A stretch of DNA of 64,000 nt from Ascaris suum (lineage: Eukaryota; Nematoda; Chromadorea; Rhabditida; Ascarididae), in the NCBI GenBank assembly GCA_013433145.1, contig CM024187.1:6898826-6962825 (forward strand). Direction: 5' to 3'. The stretch's first letter is position 1. Each line of letters opens with the position of its first letter. The position numbers were made by a program, and so were the translations under genes. The notes under the pieces are model-generated. The model saw nothing but the letters and a program-made list of their open reading frames with translations, was not told where the DNA came from and made no database searches. Shown piece after piece: positions 37,701-60,610 of the stretch.

Positions 37701-40700
37701 CGATTGATATCATCGTAGTATGAATCAAACTGAAATGGTTAGCTCTGATATATGATATTAGCAAGGACTTTCATTTTGGACGATTCTCATTGGCTGAAGG
37801 TACAGACACATAAATTTGTTGCGAAACTTTGGGATGATTTCGTTCTGCAAAAACAGATCGAAATTTAGAATGTACGCGTGCACTAAGCAAATTTAATCAA
37901 CGGTATTGCAAAAAGCGCATGCCAAAGATGCTTTGCTGGCGCACATTCCCACTTATCTGTTGTGAAGTGAGCACTTTCATGGCATCATTGCAACAATATC
38001 GAATGAAAATCTACGGATTCTCTCATTCCTCTGTGCTCAGTTCACATGTTTTATACTCATAATATAGATTTCCAGAACGAGTTTATTTGCGTGAGAACTC
38101 TTGCGGCAATATGAACGGAAGTTCAAGCAAATGGAACAGAAAGTCGTATTATATATCTGATTTTTCCTTATCATCGAGTAGATTTATAGTCGAAACATAA
38201 GCTGCGTAGAATAAAGCGGAAAATAGCTACTTTGAATGGAATTAAAGACACATACGCTATGCGAGCTGAGGGGCGTTTTTAAGATTGGTCAGATTTGGAG
38301 CCGAAGCAATAAACAAAGTTCGATAAAAAGTTGCTCAAAACTCCCATTTGCAATCGATTTGTGCTAAACCGCGAACTAGTAAATGTGATTTCGGGAATAT
38401 TTTGAGCTTATACCTCGACGGTTTTATGTTTCAATAGATTTCAACCACTGCCACTACTCATTTGCTCGCATGCTTACTGCGACCAATTGCTGAACGCGAC
38501 TCACGCACCGACTCAATTGTGTATTTATTAGTAATTCATCTGGCCAGTCATCCAGTCGCTAGTTGAATTGCTGCACGTATTGACGCATTTAATCATGTTT
38601 CCTGTCGGCGGCTACCAAATTAGAGCGCTCTTTATGAAGCATTCGAAAGAATATGACAACATCTGCTACAAATGGTAAAGAATATCAGATCGCCAGAAAC
38701 GTACTGGTAATGATGACTGACTGAAAGATTATAAATGAACTGAGAAAAAAATTGCAACGGGAAATGAAGAAAAGAAGTGAAAGTATGGGAAGAGAGAAGA
38801 ACACGAATAGATGCCAGTGGTAACTTGGACAACAGTGAAGGTTGAAATGCCAACAGAGAAAAAAGTAGTGCAACTGAAAGACTGGTTAATGTGTTATGAA
38901 TTGTAAATAAGCAGCCAATATGTAAATGTCATTTGAATAATTTAAACATTAGCACAAAACACTGTGTGTGCACTACCTCAATCGTGCTGACTACAACAAT
39001 TCTGTCCCAAACAATCACAGAAATAATCGAAAATAGAATACAGCTCCTCAAAACGCTTAACGAATCACAGCTGCTTATTCATCGATGCGAGAACAAATAG
39101 AAATATGTATATAAAGCGCCTCCTTTTCCACAACAACATCGAAAACAATAAATTATTAGGGTCCATGATCCTATCCATCGACAGTTTGGATATTCTCCTA
39201 ACTTCGCTCCAGCTCTTGAATGCTAGCATAGATAATATTTGTGAAATTTGATGCCTTTCCGAATGCAATGTGCACATAACCATTACAGAACGATTTTCCA
39301 GGTGGAGTGAAACCATTCCACTTCGGCAGAAATACAAAGTTTTGTCCGGAATCCTTGAGGCTGATTTATGGTCGAGAACAGGCAAAGAATTGGCCGTTAG
39401 GAAATGAAACGTAGCAGCGAACTTTTCAACAAAGGTGCTCATTAGTGAAACCCATATGCAAGAGAACAACTGAAGTGAACAATTCGTGTTTGTTGCATCC
39501 CCTGCAATTCGATAAAATGCAAGCGCGTGAGCGGATCTTAGCTGTTTTAAGCTGTTACAATTCGTGACACTTGTTAAGCATAAAACTACTTTTCAGAGAT
39601 TACAGCAAGAAACAGATTCCTATGGGCAACGAGTTTACGGAATGAACTGAAAATTACGGAATGTTTTTCGAGGGGGCCATATGGAAGCGAGACAATGAAA
39701 ATGGAGCAACTTGGTAGGTAAGCTATGATAGCAACTTTCCATGAACTTCTTTCCATTTGCGTTCTAAGTTTGTGCTTTCTCATGCCCTCTGCGACAAGGC
39801 GCATATAGATTTTTGGTACCTTTCGATCCGCTTAATGGATGCATTCATCCTTAGAATCGGAGCTGCATCATAGCGCGAGCTTGGTATTTACAGTGATCAT
39901 ACAAAGATCAGTAGTTCTTGCTTTGAACCAAAGCAAGTTTTGCATTGATTAACTCTATTTAATTAGTCGTCTAAAAGCGACGACAGCTCAATTTTCTCTC
40001 AAAACCTCTCATTTCCTCCAAAAAATCCCCTTTGATATTGTCCTATTGACTAGTACAACTTTTATTATGTTCCGCGACATTTTGTGAGGCATTTTAAACT
40101 CAGCACTAATAGCTTACCTATCAGAGATGGCCCAAGATGCCCCCCCCCCCCATAAGTTTGTTGCAGCACTGCGATATGAGGAATTTTCGCTATTCAGACT
40201 GATCTCTGCTAAATTTTTGGTCTTTACTTGCGCTATCATCTGCTTGTCAAGATCGGCTCTTTCATCATGCTTTCAATGAGATCCATGAATACGAACCTCT
40301 GATAGAAATGTAGTACACATGGATCGCAGACTCTTATAATTATTAGTCTATTCAACTCGATAGGAAGGTTACATAAATTTGAATCTGCGTACATTCCTCT
40401 TACCAATAAAACTCTAATTAACTCATTAGGACGCTTTCATTCGATCATAAGTTAGCCATGCGTCTCAGAGGGATTCGTGTTTTTTTTCAGCTGATACAAT
40501 ATCGAAGCATTTCTTTATAATGCAATAAACCTGAAAGCAGATGCGTCATACTTACGCATTTATTCAGCATCAAAACGTCTCGTCAGCAAACTGCCGCTTA
40601 CAAATGCTTGTCTTGCTGTAGGTTTTCTTCTGTCTGCCAGAGAAATCCACAACGTAACTCATTAACATTATCGGCAACTATTGGTGTGTCGAGTTTTCTG

Positions 40701-43700
40701 TGAAGACTGTAAAAGAAAATCAGGGGACTTCAATGGTATAGGTGTTGGTGTGGCATAATTGCAAACGATACACAATTCGAAAGAATATTACAAATTAAAC
40801 GAAGCGATATAAACTAATCCGAAATGGTCGACAAAAAAAGCTAAATATATAAAAAGAATTAGAAAGAGCGGTCTGATCCATAACACGGCAACGCCATTCA
40901 ATTTCAGTGGCACGCAGGCACGCACTGGCATCAGACGCGCAAAAACTGTTCTCTTCAAACCTATTATACATTGCTAAACGAACTGAGTAGACCGGAAGCT
41001 TTGTATTAAAGGATGAATTATCGTGATAATAGTTCCACGTCTGTGGTTTAATGCCATTTTGTAGTTAAAACCCACTATGGCAGATGACTTAATGTGGTCA
41101 CCGAACGACACAGAATTGTACCCAATAGCTATAATACTTGAGGCGTCTTACTCTACAATTTGCTACGGAATCTTTTCGGTAGTGCGTTACTTATGTTTGT
41201 TCTTTGCACCAGCAGAAACTTGGTTTCACCCAAACTTTTGCAGTAGCATACTGCTCATTTTTAATTAGTAGGTATAAAAACGAATCACAGCAAACAGCAC
41301 TACTCCAGTAAATTCAGTATTGCAGAAGATGCGTATTGCTATTGCAATTTGCAGTTGTTCGCCAGCTGGTGATCACCTCGCTCTTTTGCTGACATTAAAT
41401 ATCTCGCAGGTGCTCCAATTTTATGACCTTCTTGTAAGTCTCAACCGTGCTTTTTACATTTCCAGCATGTTTATCCGCTAACGAATGAACCTTAAATAGC
41501 TTTGAAGTGAACACATTTGTGATCGTAGGCAAACTGATAGGAAAACCCGAGGCATCCATCCACTTTCATATTTTGGCCATAGTTTCCAATATGCAGCTGC
41601 CTCTTCAGCATTTAATAAAATGAAGCAGGCTTATGCAATGAAGCGATTTACATTTTACAATATCCGCTTGAGATTACTTTAAGTCCAAAGAAAAGTGCAT
41701 CTTGAAAGGTGCATTCCATAACAGGCAGAATTTTACATCGACTTCCGTTAGAGTTGTTCGATGATGGCTCCTAACTTTTTGTTTTGAAAATTGGGGCACA
41801 ATCAATTGAGATATGACTCAGGCGCAAAAAAAACGCGCAAAGGGACAATCATTATAGCGCGAATGAATCTAAAAGGAATAAATCAAGCGTGACTTCTCAC
41901 TCAAGGTGTTATTCAGCTGCTACAAATGGTTGTTTGACAAGCTTCGATGCACTCCCTTGAATATGCAACGATATGTTAACGTCGACCGCACACATGGCAA
42001 TGTCGCCATTTGCGCAGATGACAACGTTATGCTCCTGAATAGAAGAAAGAGAACTAGAAATACAGACGGTAGGAACGCACATAGAAAATGTTAGGGCTGA
42101 ATTGGATGCTTTCATACAGGTTATGAGTGCACTTCGTCAAAACAACGGTATGCTTCACAAATATACAAATGGGGAGTTTTGAACAAAGAAGTATGAGGAG
42201 AGTAAAAGCGATTTCAGAATGAGGCAATAAAAACATGAAAAGAGGCAGGAAAATGCAGTACCTTATTTTTAAAAAAATCCCTGCAGAAATTTTCACTGCT
42301 CAACATTCAATACCATGAGTTTCAAATGTCGAGAATACTGTTATGTAATGTGTGAAGGGGGTGTCAAAAATAAAGGATTTGAGGCGAGGCATATGCAAAT
42401 TTGTTGCGTGGGTAAGATTAGTGAATACGCAAATTCCGCCAACAAAACGAATAAAAACGGTTGAACGGACTAGTGAATGCTAATTTAGCATGTGAATAAA
42501 TGTCGGCAAACGCACGGACAAGGTTAGCACAGTAACCACTTAGCAAATCTTTTTTGATTCCTATAAATGTTGCCTCCCCTCCCCTTCCCACCTAAAGGTA
42601 TTTCCCTCAAAGCGAAGTCTTATGAACGGAATAAACGTCATTACGTTTAGTTGATGTGTTCGACTGGCAGTTTTTGCTATGCTCTCAAGATGATGTATTC
42701 ACCGTTGCTCAAGTTTAAAAGAAAATTACACTATACAATGTGCAAATTCATGATGCAAATATCACGTTGTAGGAGTTCGATGATCTTTTGTATCACATCG
42801 CAAGTGGACGTGGGCGAATGAACTCGGATTACGCATACATATCGTCACAAACTAGAAGCCTTTAATGAAAGCAGCAGCTAAATTTTATATCGTAAACGAT
42901 AGAGAGACTTGAAATGGAACGTAGTAAAAGAAAAAAATTTGGATGTAGAATGAAAAACGATTAGAGAGATTGGTACGAAGAGTAGTGGGGAAGAGATAGA
43001 AACTTAATCTTATCTCTGGGAAAAAAATCATAACAAGTGAGAAAAAAAGCGAAACGAAAAATTGAGGAATGTAATATTCATATAACCTCATTAACGATTT
43101 ATACAAACGCAGCAAGTGCACCTCATCACACAAAAACCTCACCTCACTCCAAGCATTTTATTATTGAATATCACTTCTGTTTATAAATTCGAGATCTTTG
43201 ATACATTCATTTCTTATATCATTACAAATCCTTTTAAAAGCTCTTACTGAGAATTTGAAGGTATATGCAGGTAATGATGAGTGTAATAAGTAGACTTTGT
43301 TTCAATATTATTTAGAAACGAGCATTTCGCTATTTTATCTACAATCCTTTACGTTAAGTAATTCTGTGTCTACGTTCCTAATTGAAGTAACGCTGCAGGA
43401 AATACTCTCCTCGGATCAACCCCAGTCAATAACACGACAGCGGTTGCTATGAGAAAATATGCAGAAAAATGCAAGAATAAAGAAAGACTACAGAGCAGAT
43501 ATGGTGAAGTTTTGCGAGATTGACTCCGTCTAGCATTTCGATCAAATCAACACTGCATTACGTGGGTTCTGTGAGAACCATATTGTAAACTTGGGATTTC
43601 GGTTTCACTGCATATGAAGTTTTGCACAAATACAACGTTCAAAGAATTGCGAAAAGCCCAGCAGGTGCGATAGATAGCTGTAACTTGGCGCAGTTTCGGC

Positions 43701-45020
43701 ATCGCCGTAGTCTTTTCATATTGCAACTGCATTTGCGACTTGAATTTGCTGTTGAATTCATCCAGTCAAGCGAAGAATAGAGTTTTGCCACGGTCTGGTT
43801 CTATCTCAATTTCAATATTTTATTCGCAATTCCAAATAGTCTTGATACTGTGTTTGATGGGCGGATGTCCTTATATGAGCTCGTCCAGTGTGTTATGCTT
43901 TCCGCTGTGCTTTTTGATTATGTTCTTTACATCCTTTTGTCCTTTTTTGCAGTAAATTGTTGTTTCCCTACTGATACTTCTGCGTGAAGTAACCTAGGCC
44001 CCCACGTAACGTTGGCATACAACTAATGTCGTTCGAACACATTGCCTAACGCAGTTTCCTCACGTTTTTTCGACTCTGTGGGGAACTTTTTTCAGCTCGT
44101 GAGGGCAAGACTTGCGTTCCTAACATCCCTCACGAAGACAAGGAAGCCCAAAAGGAATCTCGTGGACCCTGGGAGGCAGTGGAGTTGAGAAAGTCCTATG
44201 CCCTGTCCCGCTCGAGACTGAGGATATTTGAAGGAAAGGATGACATTTTTGATAAGTGCCTCTACCCTTATAGCAAAGGCACATCCACTCGTAGTAATGC
44301 ATAATTCGAAGCTGCAAGAGGCATAAGAGAAAATTTCAAATTTGTTGATACGCAGCGCTCCAATAAGGCAAATGCATCCGTGTTTGTGCGTCGATGTGGT
44401 GTTTGCAGGTTGTCGGTGAAAATTTCGTTATGGAGGCCAGTCAGAACCGAGTGGGAACGCTCGTAGAGAGGTAGCTGCGCTATTATGTGCCTTGTAATTT
44501 TGATTTCAACAGGTCGACCAAAGGCGTGCGTACATGAGACTAGCGTATCTTTATGTAGTCACATGTGCATAGCACTAGACAGTTTTACGGCATGGCGTTG
44601 CAGCTTTTATAGCAGTGGTGTTCTTTTTAAAAATTTTCACTTTTCTGCTAGACTTTCTATCCAAAGATCCAGAAACTGAGTGGTAATCGGTAGCAAACGC
44701 GGTATGCGGGAACCTCGCTTCATGCTTTGTTTTACTCTGCCTCAGTGCTTCGCCATGTTACTTCAGTTTATGGCGATCCCCCCTCCTCCCCCAAATTTAT
44801 GCCTGTGTTTTTGCTTTACAACTTATTCCTGACCTCTTATGGGCATTTTACATGTTTATTTGACAACTTTTATTTACATGTATAGGCTTCGCAAAGGGCG
44901 AAGTGGGAACGGGTAGAGATGTTTTTGCCCCAAAATTTTGGAAAACTTTAAAACTGAAATTACAGAACCACCGAAGATGAATACTGTATGCAGGCTTTCA
45001 GCTAAATTAACGTTGTTAAG
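34784..45020. other. long stretch without a supported gene
   Basis: Ten kilobases with many short frames but no recognisable protein. Two places are worth noting: a GC-richer patch at 35140-35400 where two plus frames are open in turn, and 39075-39470 where both strands are open for over 100 codons (one in-frame TGA on plus). A 12-nt C run lies at 40140-40151. The 5' exon(s) of the Sds3-like gene should be in the right-hand part but were not located. Confidence 0.4.
40140..40151. repeat. poly-C tract (12 nt)
   Basis: A short C homopolymer in a gene-free stretch. Confidence 0.8.
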
Positions 45021-48000
45021 GTACTATCAGGCGAAGATACAAGAACTGAAGGCCGAATTACAACTTCTGCACGAATTCCGTCACCCGAAGTACCTAGCCG
45101 CTATACAGAAATTGGAGGCAGATTACAAAGAGGAGCTCGAATTCGAGGAAACATCAGAAAAAGTAAGGTCATTTCCGGAATTGTTCAAACGGGATACTAA
45201 AGTGTTGTCTGAATTCTTTGGGGCCTATCTAGAGTGTCGTTTGGTGACAGGTTTGAGTCCTTTAGTTCAGGCATTTATTTCAACCTCTCCGATTCGTTCG
45301 TTAACCTGTTTCACTGTTTGCGAGGTGCACCGGCATTTCTTTTCGTCACGTAGCTCTGGTTTGAAAGTTGCTCTCTCGTCCTTCCATCAATGTGAATCTG
45401 GCTGATGGTGCAAATATATTTCAATGTGGACAGGTCTGGCCAAATCACTCGAATCAGTCCCTTCCATCACGCATATGCATCGTCCACTGTTCACTGTCTT
45501 TATCGCTTCTACCATTCTCTCCACACGTCTTACTGTTATTACGTGCTGGGTTTCTGATAGCAATCTGGAGACAGCATCCGTGTGATTTGACACATTAACA
45601 AACTTCGAGGCAAACTTAGCTCCTAAGCGTCTTCAATCATGGTTGTTCTTCGAGCAGTCGGAACAGCCGTACAGTTTTACACATTGAATCTCTTTTCACC
45701 TTATAGAGTTGTTTAAAACAGTTAATGGGGTATCTATGAGATATGGGATATCCTTGGGATACCAATTGGATTCAACAGTGTAGGTCGCACTGGTACTAGA
45801 TTTGCCCGTCATGGATCTTTCGTTTGCAAGATCTTCCGGACAGCGTGTTCAGAACCTACCGTCCTTACAAGAGACCAGTTACCACTCGCTATTTCATGGA
45901 ACATCGATCTGGTCCTTTGTACTCTCCGTCTTTGGTTCATTGCACCTATCTGTTGTTCATTATTTCTGCAACATATCACGTTTAGCAATCACACTGGAAA
46001 ATGAGGACTTCTTAGAGACTGGAGCGTCTGCTTTGACTTATTCCTTTTCATGAAATCTTTAGTGAGCTCGGGAAGTAGCAGAAATATCCACTGCGGGCAA
46101 TTTCTTATTCACGGAAGCGCAGAGTAGAGTAGTTAAAATATCCACGATACTCCGCATTACAGGAATCAGATAAACGAATCCTGTACATCTCTCAACGTTC
46201 CCTGATGTCTTGATGACTCTTAAAGGAAAAAGAGAAGGGAAAGGTTACGTAGTGTAAGTCTAGCAAAAAAGTTAGAAGGGGCGAAGTGAATCTTATGGGT
46301 CAGGTAAGAAACTGAAGAAACCTGAGGAAGTGGAAATAATTTATTGCACATCTTTCACTGCCGGAAAATCGGTTTCAACTTCCAACGTATTTTATGCTGT
46401 TTAGAAGTCGGGATGATATTTGCACCTCCAACTGAATAGAGAGCGAGACCACCCCACCTTGTATACGTCCATGTCCGAGAACAGGCAACCTTGTCATCCC
46501 TGTCGTTTCTTCGCTATGCCTGTTAATTTTTGATTCCAGTAAGCAGCTCTTTTAAAATGTAACAGCAGGATCATGCATTGCATACTGTGAAGAGCATCGT
46601 TCTACATTTTTGACCGACATGACTAACGGAGGTGTTTAGGAACTGGAGGTATACCTTGACTACCGAATCATATATTTATGTGTAGCTTCGATGAGCCGAC
46701 GCTCTTTCCCCTCTTCTCTTCAACATCGGAATATTGTTGTGACCTCAAGATAGGGAAGGAGCGCTTCTGGCGATGGATTTGGAGCTCATGGTTCGCGATC
46801 TACGCACCACTGAGAAAAAAGAACTTGTTTTTACAATTCTCAGCTGAGTTAGTTCGAATGGGATTATTCCTCTTGCGCAGTTCTTAAGATCTAGGTTCGT
46901 GTTACACTTGATACTAATATAACTCGCTTGGAAACTTGCAGACTATGTTGGCGCGGTGTTCCACATGAACCTTCAACTGAAAATCGATTTATTATCTCAG
47001 CATTGATCGGGAAGTGGGTTCCCATTGTTAACGAGGAACTTTGTTGATCATTTTGCTACCCTACTTTCCACAAACTTCTGTTTCCTTCGTTTCCCCCTCT
47101 TCTCACTCTTTTCAAGCCGATTGCGGTCTTGGTCCGGAACCGTGCTGCCACTTGCAATTAAATGCTATCTCCTTTCCTGCTTTGAACGGGGTGATTTGGC
47201 AAAGGAGGGTAAATTCGCCTGTGATACGCAGGGTTGGAACTTTGGATAACGAGCGGAGAATGGGGATATTTCGGGTGGCAGTATCCTAAGAACGTCGAAT
47301 CGACGGTGAGAGTGAGGCTATATCGGCCATATGCAGATCAAAGCTTTTGTTTTTGAGAACGCAGAAAGTTCCAGTGCAGACGTTGTGTATTTAACAGTGT
47401 GAGTTGTGTAATGGCGACTTTTACTTGAGAAATTTTCTCCTAATGGCGTCTAATGTTTCCATTCCATCGGAAGGGAGTCGATAAGGTCCCTTTTGCTTTC
47501 CAGTTGTGTACAGTTCTGGAACTGAAGCTGCAACTCGGATGAGCATTCTGTAGTCTAGTGAATGACATTTACAAGTCGTCTTTTTGTTCCCCTAGTCATC
47601 ATTATGAAGTCGTTTTAAGCACAGACATGCGAACTGTAGCCCAGGTACACTGTTTCGTCAGTCATGGATTTGAATAACACAGCACTTTCCCTGGCAACAT
47701 ATCTGGCCGCCTATATTTTTCCTTACCTCACATAATAACTTGTGGCGGGAAGTAAATTGAGCGTAGTGCAAATGAGTGCAATCGGCTGTGGTTTCGTTGG
47801 GTGAAGTTAAGATGCCTTCCTGCTAAGTCTGATTTGCTTCATTGAGTTCTTTTTCCACAACGTTCGATATGTGTGTTTATTTTACGCATTTCGGCCTCCG
47901 ATACTTCCTATTCGTAGGTTAATATGCTGGTTAATGATCAGTCGACATTGGGTGTGTGAGTCGAGAGCTAGAAAATTGTGCCGATCATATGTAACGTTGT

Positions 48001-49303
48001 GGGGATGGGGCTGCAGTAGAACTCAAATTGGTTCTGATCCGAAATGCCACTCCTCTCAATTACGAGCTAATTGCACGCGACTGCTTATTTCTTCTCTTCT
48101 TCCTTCCACTCTTTCCTCATCACTCTTCCACTTCCACGGTGTGTAAAAACGCCGGGTTGAAGCGGTATTTCCGGTGCAGAATTGGTCGTCAGGTTACATT
48201 AATAAAAGTTTTATGGAAATGGAAGTAGGCGCAATACCAGCTGCATTAGAATGTAGTTTGAGCAGTCGGTGAGTGATTGTAGTGAATGAAGCATCGCTGT
48301 AATTTTGAGGCAGTGAGTGCCTGCCGATTTTGGTCTGTGGTCTGGCAACCGTTACACAACAGTGGCGGAACACAGAAATCATTTTCCTGTCACTTAACGA
48401 TTTGGCATAACTTAGTTCCTGGGCGCCGTTTTGAAGCCCTAGCTGGATGTGTTGCCGTGAAAGATGTAATGATCGGCGTGCTGCAGTTGGAAAATGAGCG
48501 GATCATGGCTGAATATGAGCGCGAACAAGAAGCGGCTGATAGGGACCTTGAGGAACGACTCACCGAACTTATGGATACGATGATACAGGAGTGCGACGAG
48601 CACAAGAAACATATCGAGCACGAATTCCATAATCTGGACATCAATACCGCTTCATTCAGCAGCTACCCGGTCAACAAGAAAAGCCTCAGAAGGTTAGCAG
48701 TGCTAATAAATACCATGGGCGGTAGTGGCCCGCCGCACCGTGGAGTGGATGTGAATTCATGCAAATGCCTGAGCGTGGAGCACGTGACATCCATAGGAAC
48801 TACAGCACAGTGAGGTTTCTCTATAGCTGTACTACCAATTGGCGTAGGAGGTTGTGTTAACAATTAGTGCAGTTCTTTGTTGTTCTTTAAGCCGAAGCCA
48901 ACTGCTAAACATATGTGAGCTCGAGGTGTCAACAAGAGTCACTTAAGATGGTTTTGTTATCGGACGGGGTCACAAATCACCACCGGAACCTCACTGCTAT
49001 TAACTATACGCCCTGAACTCGCCTCGGTTTCATTTTTGATGATTCATGCCGGTCCAGTATACATCAGTCTTAAATATTCTTTTAAAAGTCATAAGTGACA
49101 GAAGTAATCCAGAGCAACGAAATTTTTGCAGGAGACCGAATGAGCCAACACCGTTCAGCGAAAAAAGAATGCGTGCCAAGAATCCGCAGCAAGTGGTGTA
49201 TGCACTACCCGAATCCGAGCTACTCAATGATCTGAGAGTGTTGAACGGGAATGGAGACGACACAGATCATAAAACTGGCTATAACTTGAGGGGTGAGACA
49301 TAA
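45021..49303 (+). CDS. Sds3/SUDS3-like subunit of the Sin3-histone deacetylase complex (5' incomplete)
   Basis: A nuclear corepressor subunit: Sds3 proteins bridge Sin3 and class I HDACs and dimerise through a coiled coil. Exons: 45021-45162, 48487-48692 and 49132-49303 (TAA). The first two encode a continuous coiled coil, YYQAKIQELKAELQLL, KLEADYKEELEFEETSEK, then LENERIMAEYEREQEAADRD and LEERLTELMDTMIQEC. As I remember human SUDS3 (MYQDKLASLKRQLQQL..., LETEQVERNY), the two align without a gap across the exon junction, which fixes the acceptor at CTGCAG 48481-48486. The last exon has the C-terminal signature RRPNEPTPFSEKR...ELLNDLRVLN, matching SUDS3 RRRPNDPVPIPDKRR...EDLRTLN. BRMS1/BRMS1L lack this tail, so SUDS3 is preferred. 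The intervening intron is 3.3 kb. The start codon and the acidic N-terminus were not found; the acceptor could also be TTTCAG at 44996-45001, 20 bp upstream of 45021. Confidence 0.82.
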
Positions 49304-51078
49304 CGCCATTACTTCTGCCCCAACGGTGTTCTTCCCCACTCACCGATATTTCCACTTCTGTTGGTTCTTAAGTTATGCATCCAGCCTCTAGCCCAAGTGA
49401 AGTTGGCTAGAGCACCTTAACCATGTAGGCAAGATTCATGCAGTATTCATGACGATCTTTTTGAGGATGCCGTTGACCTGCGAAGCATTTCATAATATGA
49501 AACATTGTTTCTGGTTTTTTGTCCTCCATGTGACCGCAGTCGCATTGTGGACATATGAAAATTTATCGTTTATTAACCAAATAACAATCGGCAAAAGAAA
49601 TATGGAAACCCGTGCAACGTTTCACGTCGGCGAAAGCATTTATTTCTTGTCTGTAGCATCACCTTTCGCCCATCACTGTTGTTTGTATATTCATGAGGAA
49701 ACGTTTTTGTACCCTGTTGTTGCTTTGCTTGGACAGTAATCGGTTAATTTTTTACATGGAACACATCGTTTCTTTCAACACCTTGACGGCGATTATGGAA
49801 AGTTGAAGAGTGTAGGAATGATCGAGAAACCGGGTAAAAAACTGAGTGTATGAAAGCCGTAAGTGGAGAATGTTCGGGCACGGAAGTAAACACTTCAAGT
49901 GCATTAGGCCTGCTGGAATATGCAGAGTAAACGTTTCCAAATGCGCTGTTGAGGGAAGTTTTTTTCGAAACTACCTCTGCAGTTATTGGGCACGATAAAT
50001 CGTGGGTGCAGATTACATGTGCTAAAATCAATACTTCACAAACGAGAAACAAAAGTTGGCAACTACAATGCAACAGAAGCCGGCTTAACGTGAAGCGTAG
50101 CGAACGGCAGGTATAGTAGCATAACGAAACGAATGGGACGTACCAAGGCGCCAAGTGATTCGCAGAACAAAGGCAAATATAATGGAAACGTCCGTACTGG
50201 TACGTTCTATAACACAATTATTTTCAAATGAACAAGACAAGATCAACATTATCAGCTTGGAAGCGCATGCTGGATGGTTCCACAAAGTCTTGCTAACAGC
50301 ATTACATCATCACAACTTGTGTGCAGTAGCATAACATGCCACACTTAATGGCCCCCTGTGAACACCTCCCATGTCGCAACAAAATCACGCCCCAGTCATT
50401 AGGTGAACTTCTGATTTTGTCATTGTACTAAACAAAACGCATATCACTCGCCCAAGCATACCTAAAACAGCAAAGTCGGCGATTTTGTGTTGGGGTCCTT
50501 ACGGCGTTTGCTGTTTTGCATTTTTTTTTCGCACTCCCCAGTCAGCTACACACAATCACATGTATCCTTTCAAATCAGTCCTCATGAGAGCATGGTCTGC
50601 CTGGAAAACCCGACGTTTCAAAGTGACGGTGCCTTCAGTCTTGTGTTTCGACTGCTGAAACACCACAACGCTAAAAACAATCTAAATGGTGGACAGATGT
50701 GCTGGAAAGTCAGATCTAGAGTTCCATTGAGCTCAACGGTGTGTAAGAGAGTTGAGGGGCAGCACTAGGAATGCGGCTACACCAATGGAAGGGGCCTACC
50801 GGCAAAATAGTTTGGCTGCCGTCCCCCGAGCAACAAAACCAAACGGGTGGGGGAACATCCAAAGCATTGGCGGTGCTTTCATTCGAAAAAAGCCAGCGTA
50901 CACAGGAGGGACGCGGCACGTATGACTTTGTGGATCCAATATGACCCGAGTTATGCAAATCGCAGGTTTTGAGGATTCACGGAATAAACTGAAATGCATT
51001 CAAGATCTGGCTCAACAGCACGAGGGTCCTCTCGTTGAAGTGGCTCGATCAAAATCCAACAAGCCCGAACAGTACACA
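49304..51078. other. convergent intergenic region between the Sds3-like gene and pnk-1
   Basis: The two genes end tail-to-tail here. A 157-codon minus-strand frame at 49744-50217 has no recognisable features, and none of the other frames can be linked to exons. The interval should hold both 3' UTRs. Confidence 0.5.
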
Positions 51079-59681
<8,603 letters not shown>

Positions 59682-59692
59682 TCACGCCTTCG

Positions 59693-60610
59693 CCCGACCG
59701 CAGAGTCATCAAAACTTCTGTCACTAATTTTGAAGAAAAGGTTATTAGTAAGGATGCACGTTGCACCAGGTGGCCGCAGTCCAACGAACCAGAAGAACGA
59801 AAGTCCCAAATTTTAAGTGCCATTGACCGCAGCTTAAAAAAGCCAGCTAATCGGCTCTTCCTCGAACTAGAAACATCGAGAATCAGTGTCCACTGCATTC
59901 ATCAGAAAGAAGGCCTCAAGCAGCCCTATTACCAAAAGCTATTAGATGGTTTGAAAGAAAACGACTTCGATAGAGAGTTGAATTCTATAAAACCTTTCTG
60001 CAGAAGATAAAAAAGACGTAAACATTGAGAGTTTTGAGGTCAGATGAAGCAGTTTTTTAAGTTGGAGGTCATGTGAATCGTCATAACGTCGTAGACTGTT
60101 CTGATACAAACCCTCAGCACACAATCGATCGAGAATTTAACGCTCCTAAGGTAGTCATTTGCGCATGAATAGTCGGGAGGCTCTTCAGGACCCTTCCTTC
60201 TAGAGAAATATATGGACGCCAATTCTCACCTGGGGATATTAAGCTGAAAGATGATGCATTTTATAGAACAACAAGTTCGTATGTTCATACACGATGAGGC
60301 TCCGGCTCAATACGCGAAGGCAGTGCACAGTTTCTTGGTTGGAAATGCTTCTCATTTTTGGATCGGAAAGAAAAGGATCACACAATGGCTACCGAGCTAG
60401 GTCTTACGCTCCCCAATTTTTCCCTCTAGGATTTCGTTAAGGACCACCTATATGAGCAGAAGAACCGCTCTCTGGACGTTCTCAGAATCCGAATTGAAGA
60501 GGCTTTTTTTCCTATGAATAAGGAGTTGCCACCAGCGCGCATGTGATGCAGTGCCAAAAAGGCTGAAAAAGTGCATTGAGCTTCATGGCGCTCGGACGGA
60601 ATTGCATTGA
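59693..60610 (+). pseudogene. dead mariner/Tc1-like transposase
   Basis: Three or more frames carry successive pieces of one IS630-Tc1-mariner transposase. From 59693 an HTH region reads NFEEKVISKD, then DRSLKKPANRLFLELETSRI and LLDGLKENDFDRELNSI. Near 60040 comes the catalytic start SDEAVF (first Asp) with VGGHVNRHNVVD, then NPQHTIDREFNAPKVVICA. Near 60285 IHDEAPAQYAKAV holds the second Asp. Further on are LKxxxYEQKNRSLDVLRIRIEEA and a C-terminus KRLKKCIELHGARTELH ending at TGA 60608. At least four frameshifts or stops break it, so it cannot make transposase. The block replacing the usual WPPRSPDLTP motif (about 60385-60430) is badly degraded. It starts about 200 bp from the first pnk-1 exon on the opposite strand. 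Confidence 0.8.

Noticed and set aside
46740..46884. Short exon-like frame (MDLELMVRDLRTTEKKELVF) inside the 3.3 kb intron of the Sds3-like gene
   Set aside because: Only 24 codons to a stop and not needed, since the two flanking Sds3 exons join in phase and align to SUDS3 without a gap.
49744..50217. 157-codon minus-strand open frame between the Sds3-like gene and pnk-1
   Set aside because: Cys/Ser/His-rich random-looking translation, no domain, no splice context, and it lies where 3' UTRs are expected.
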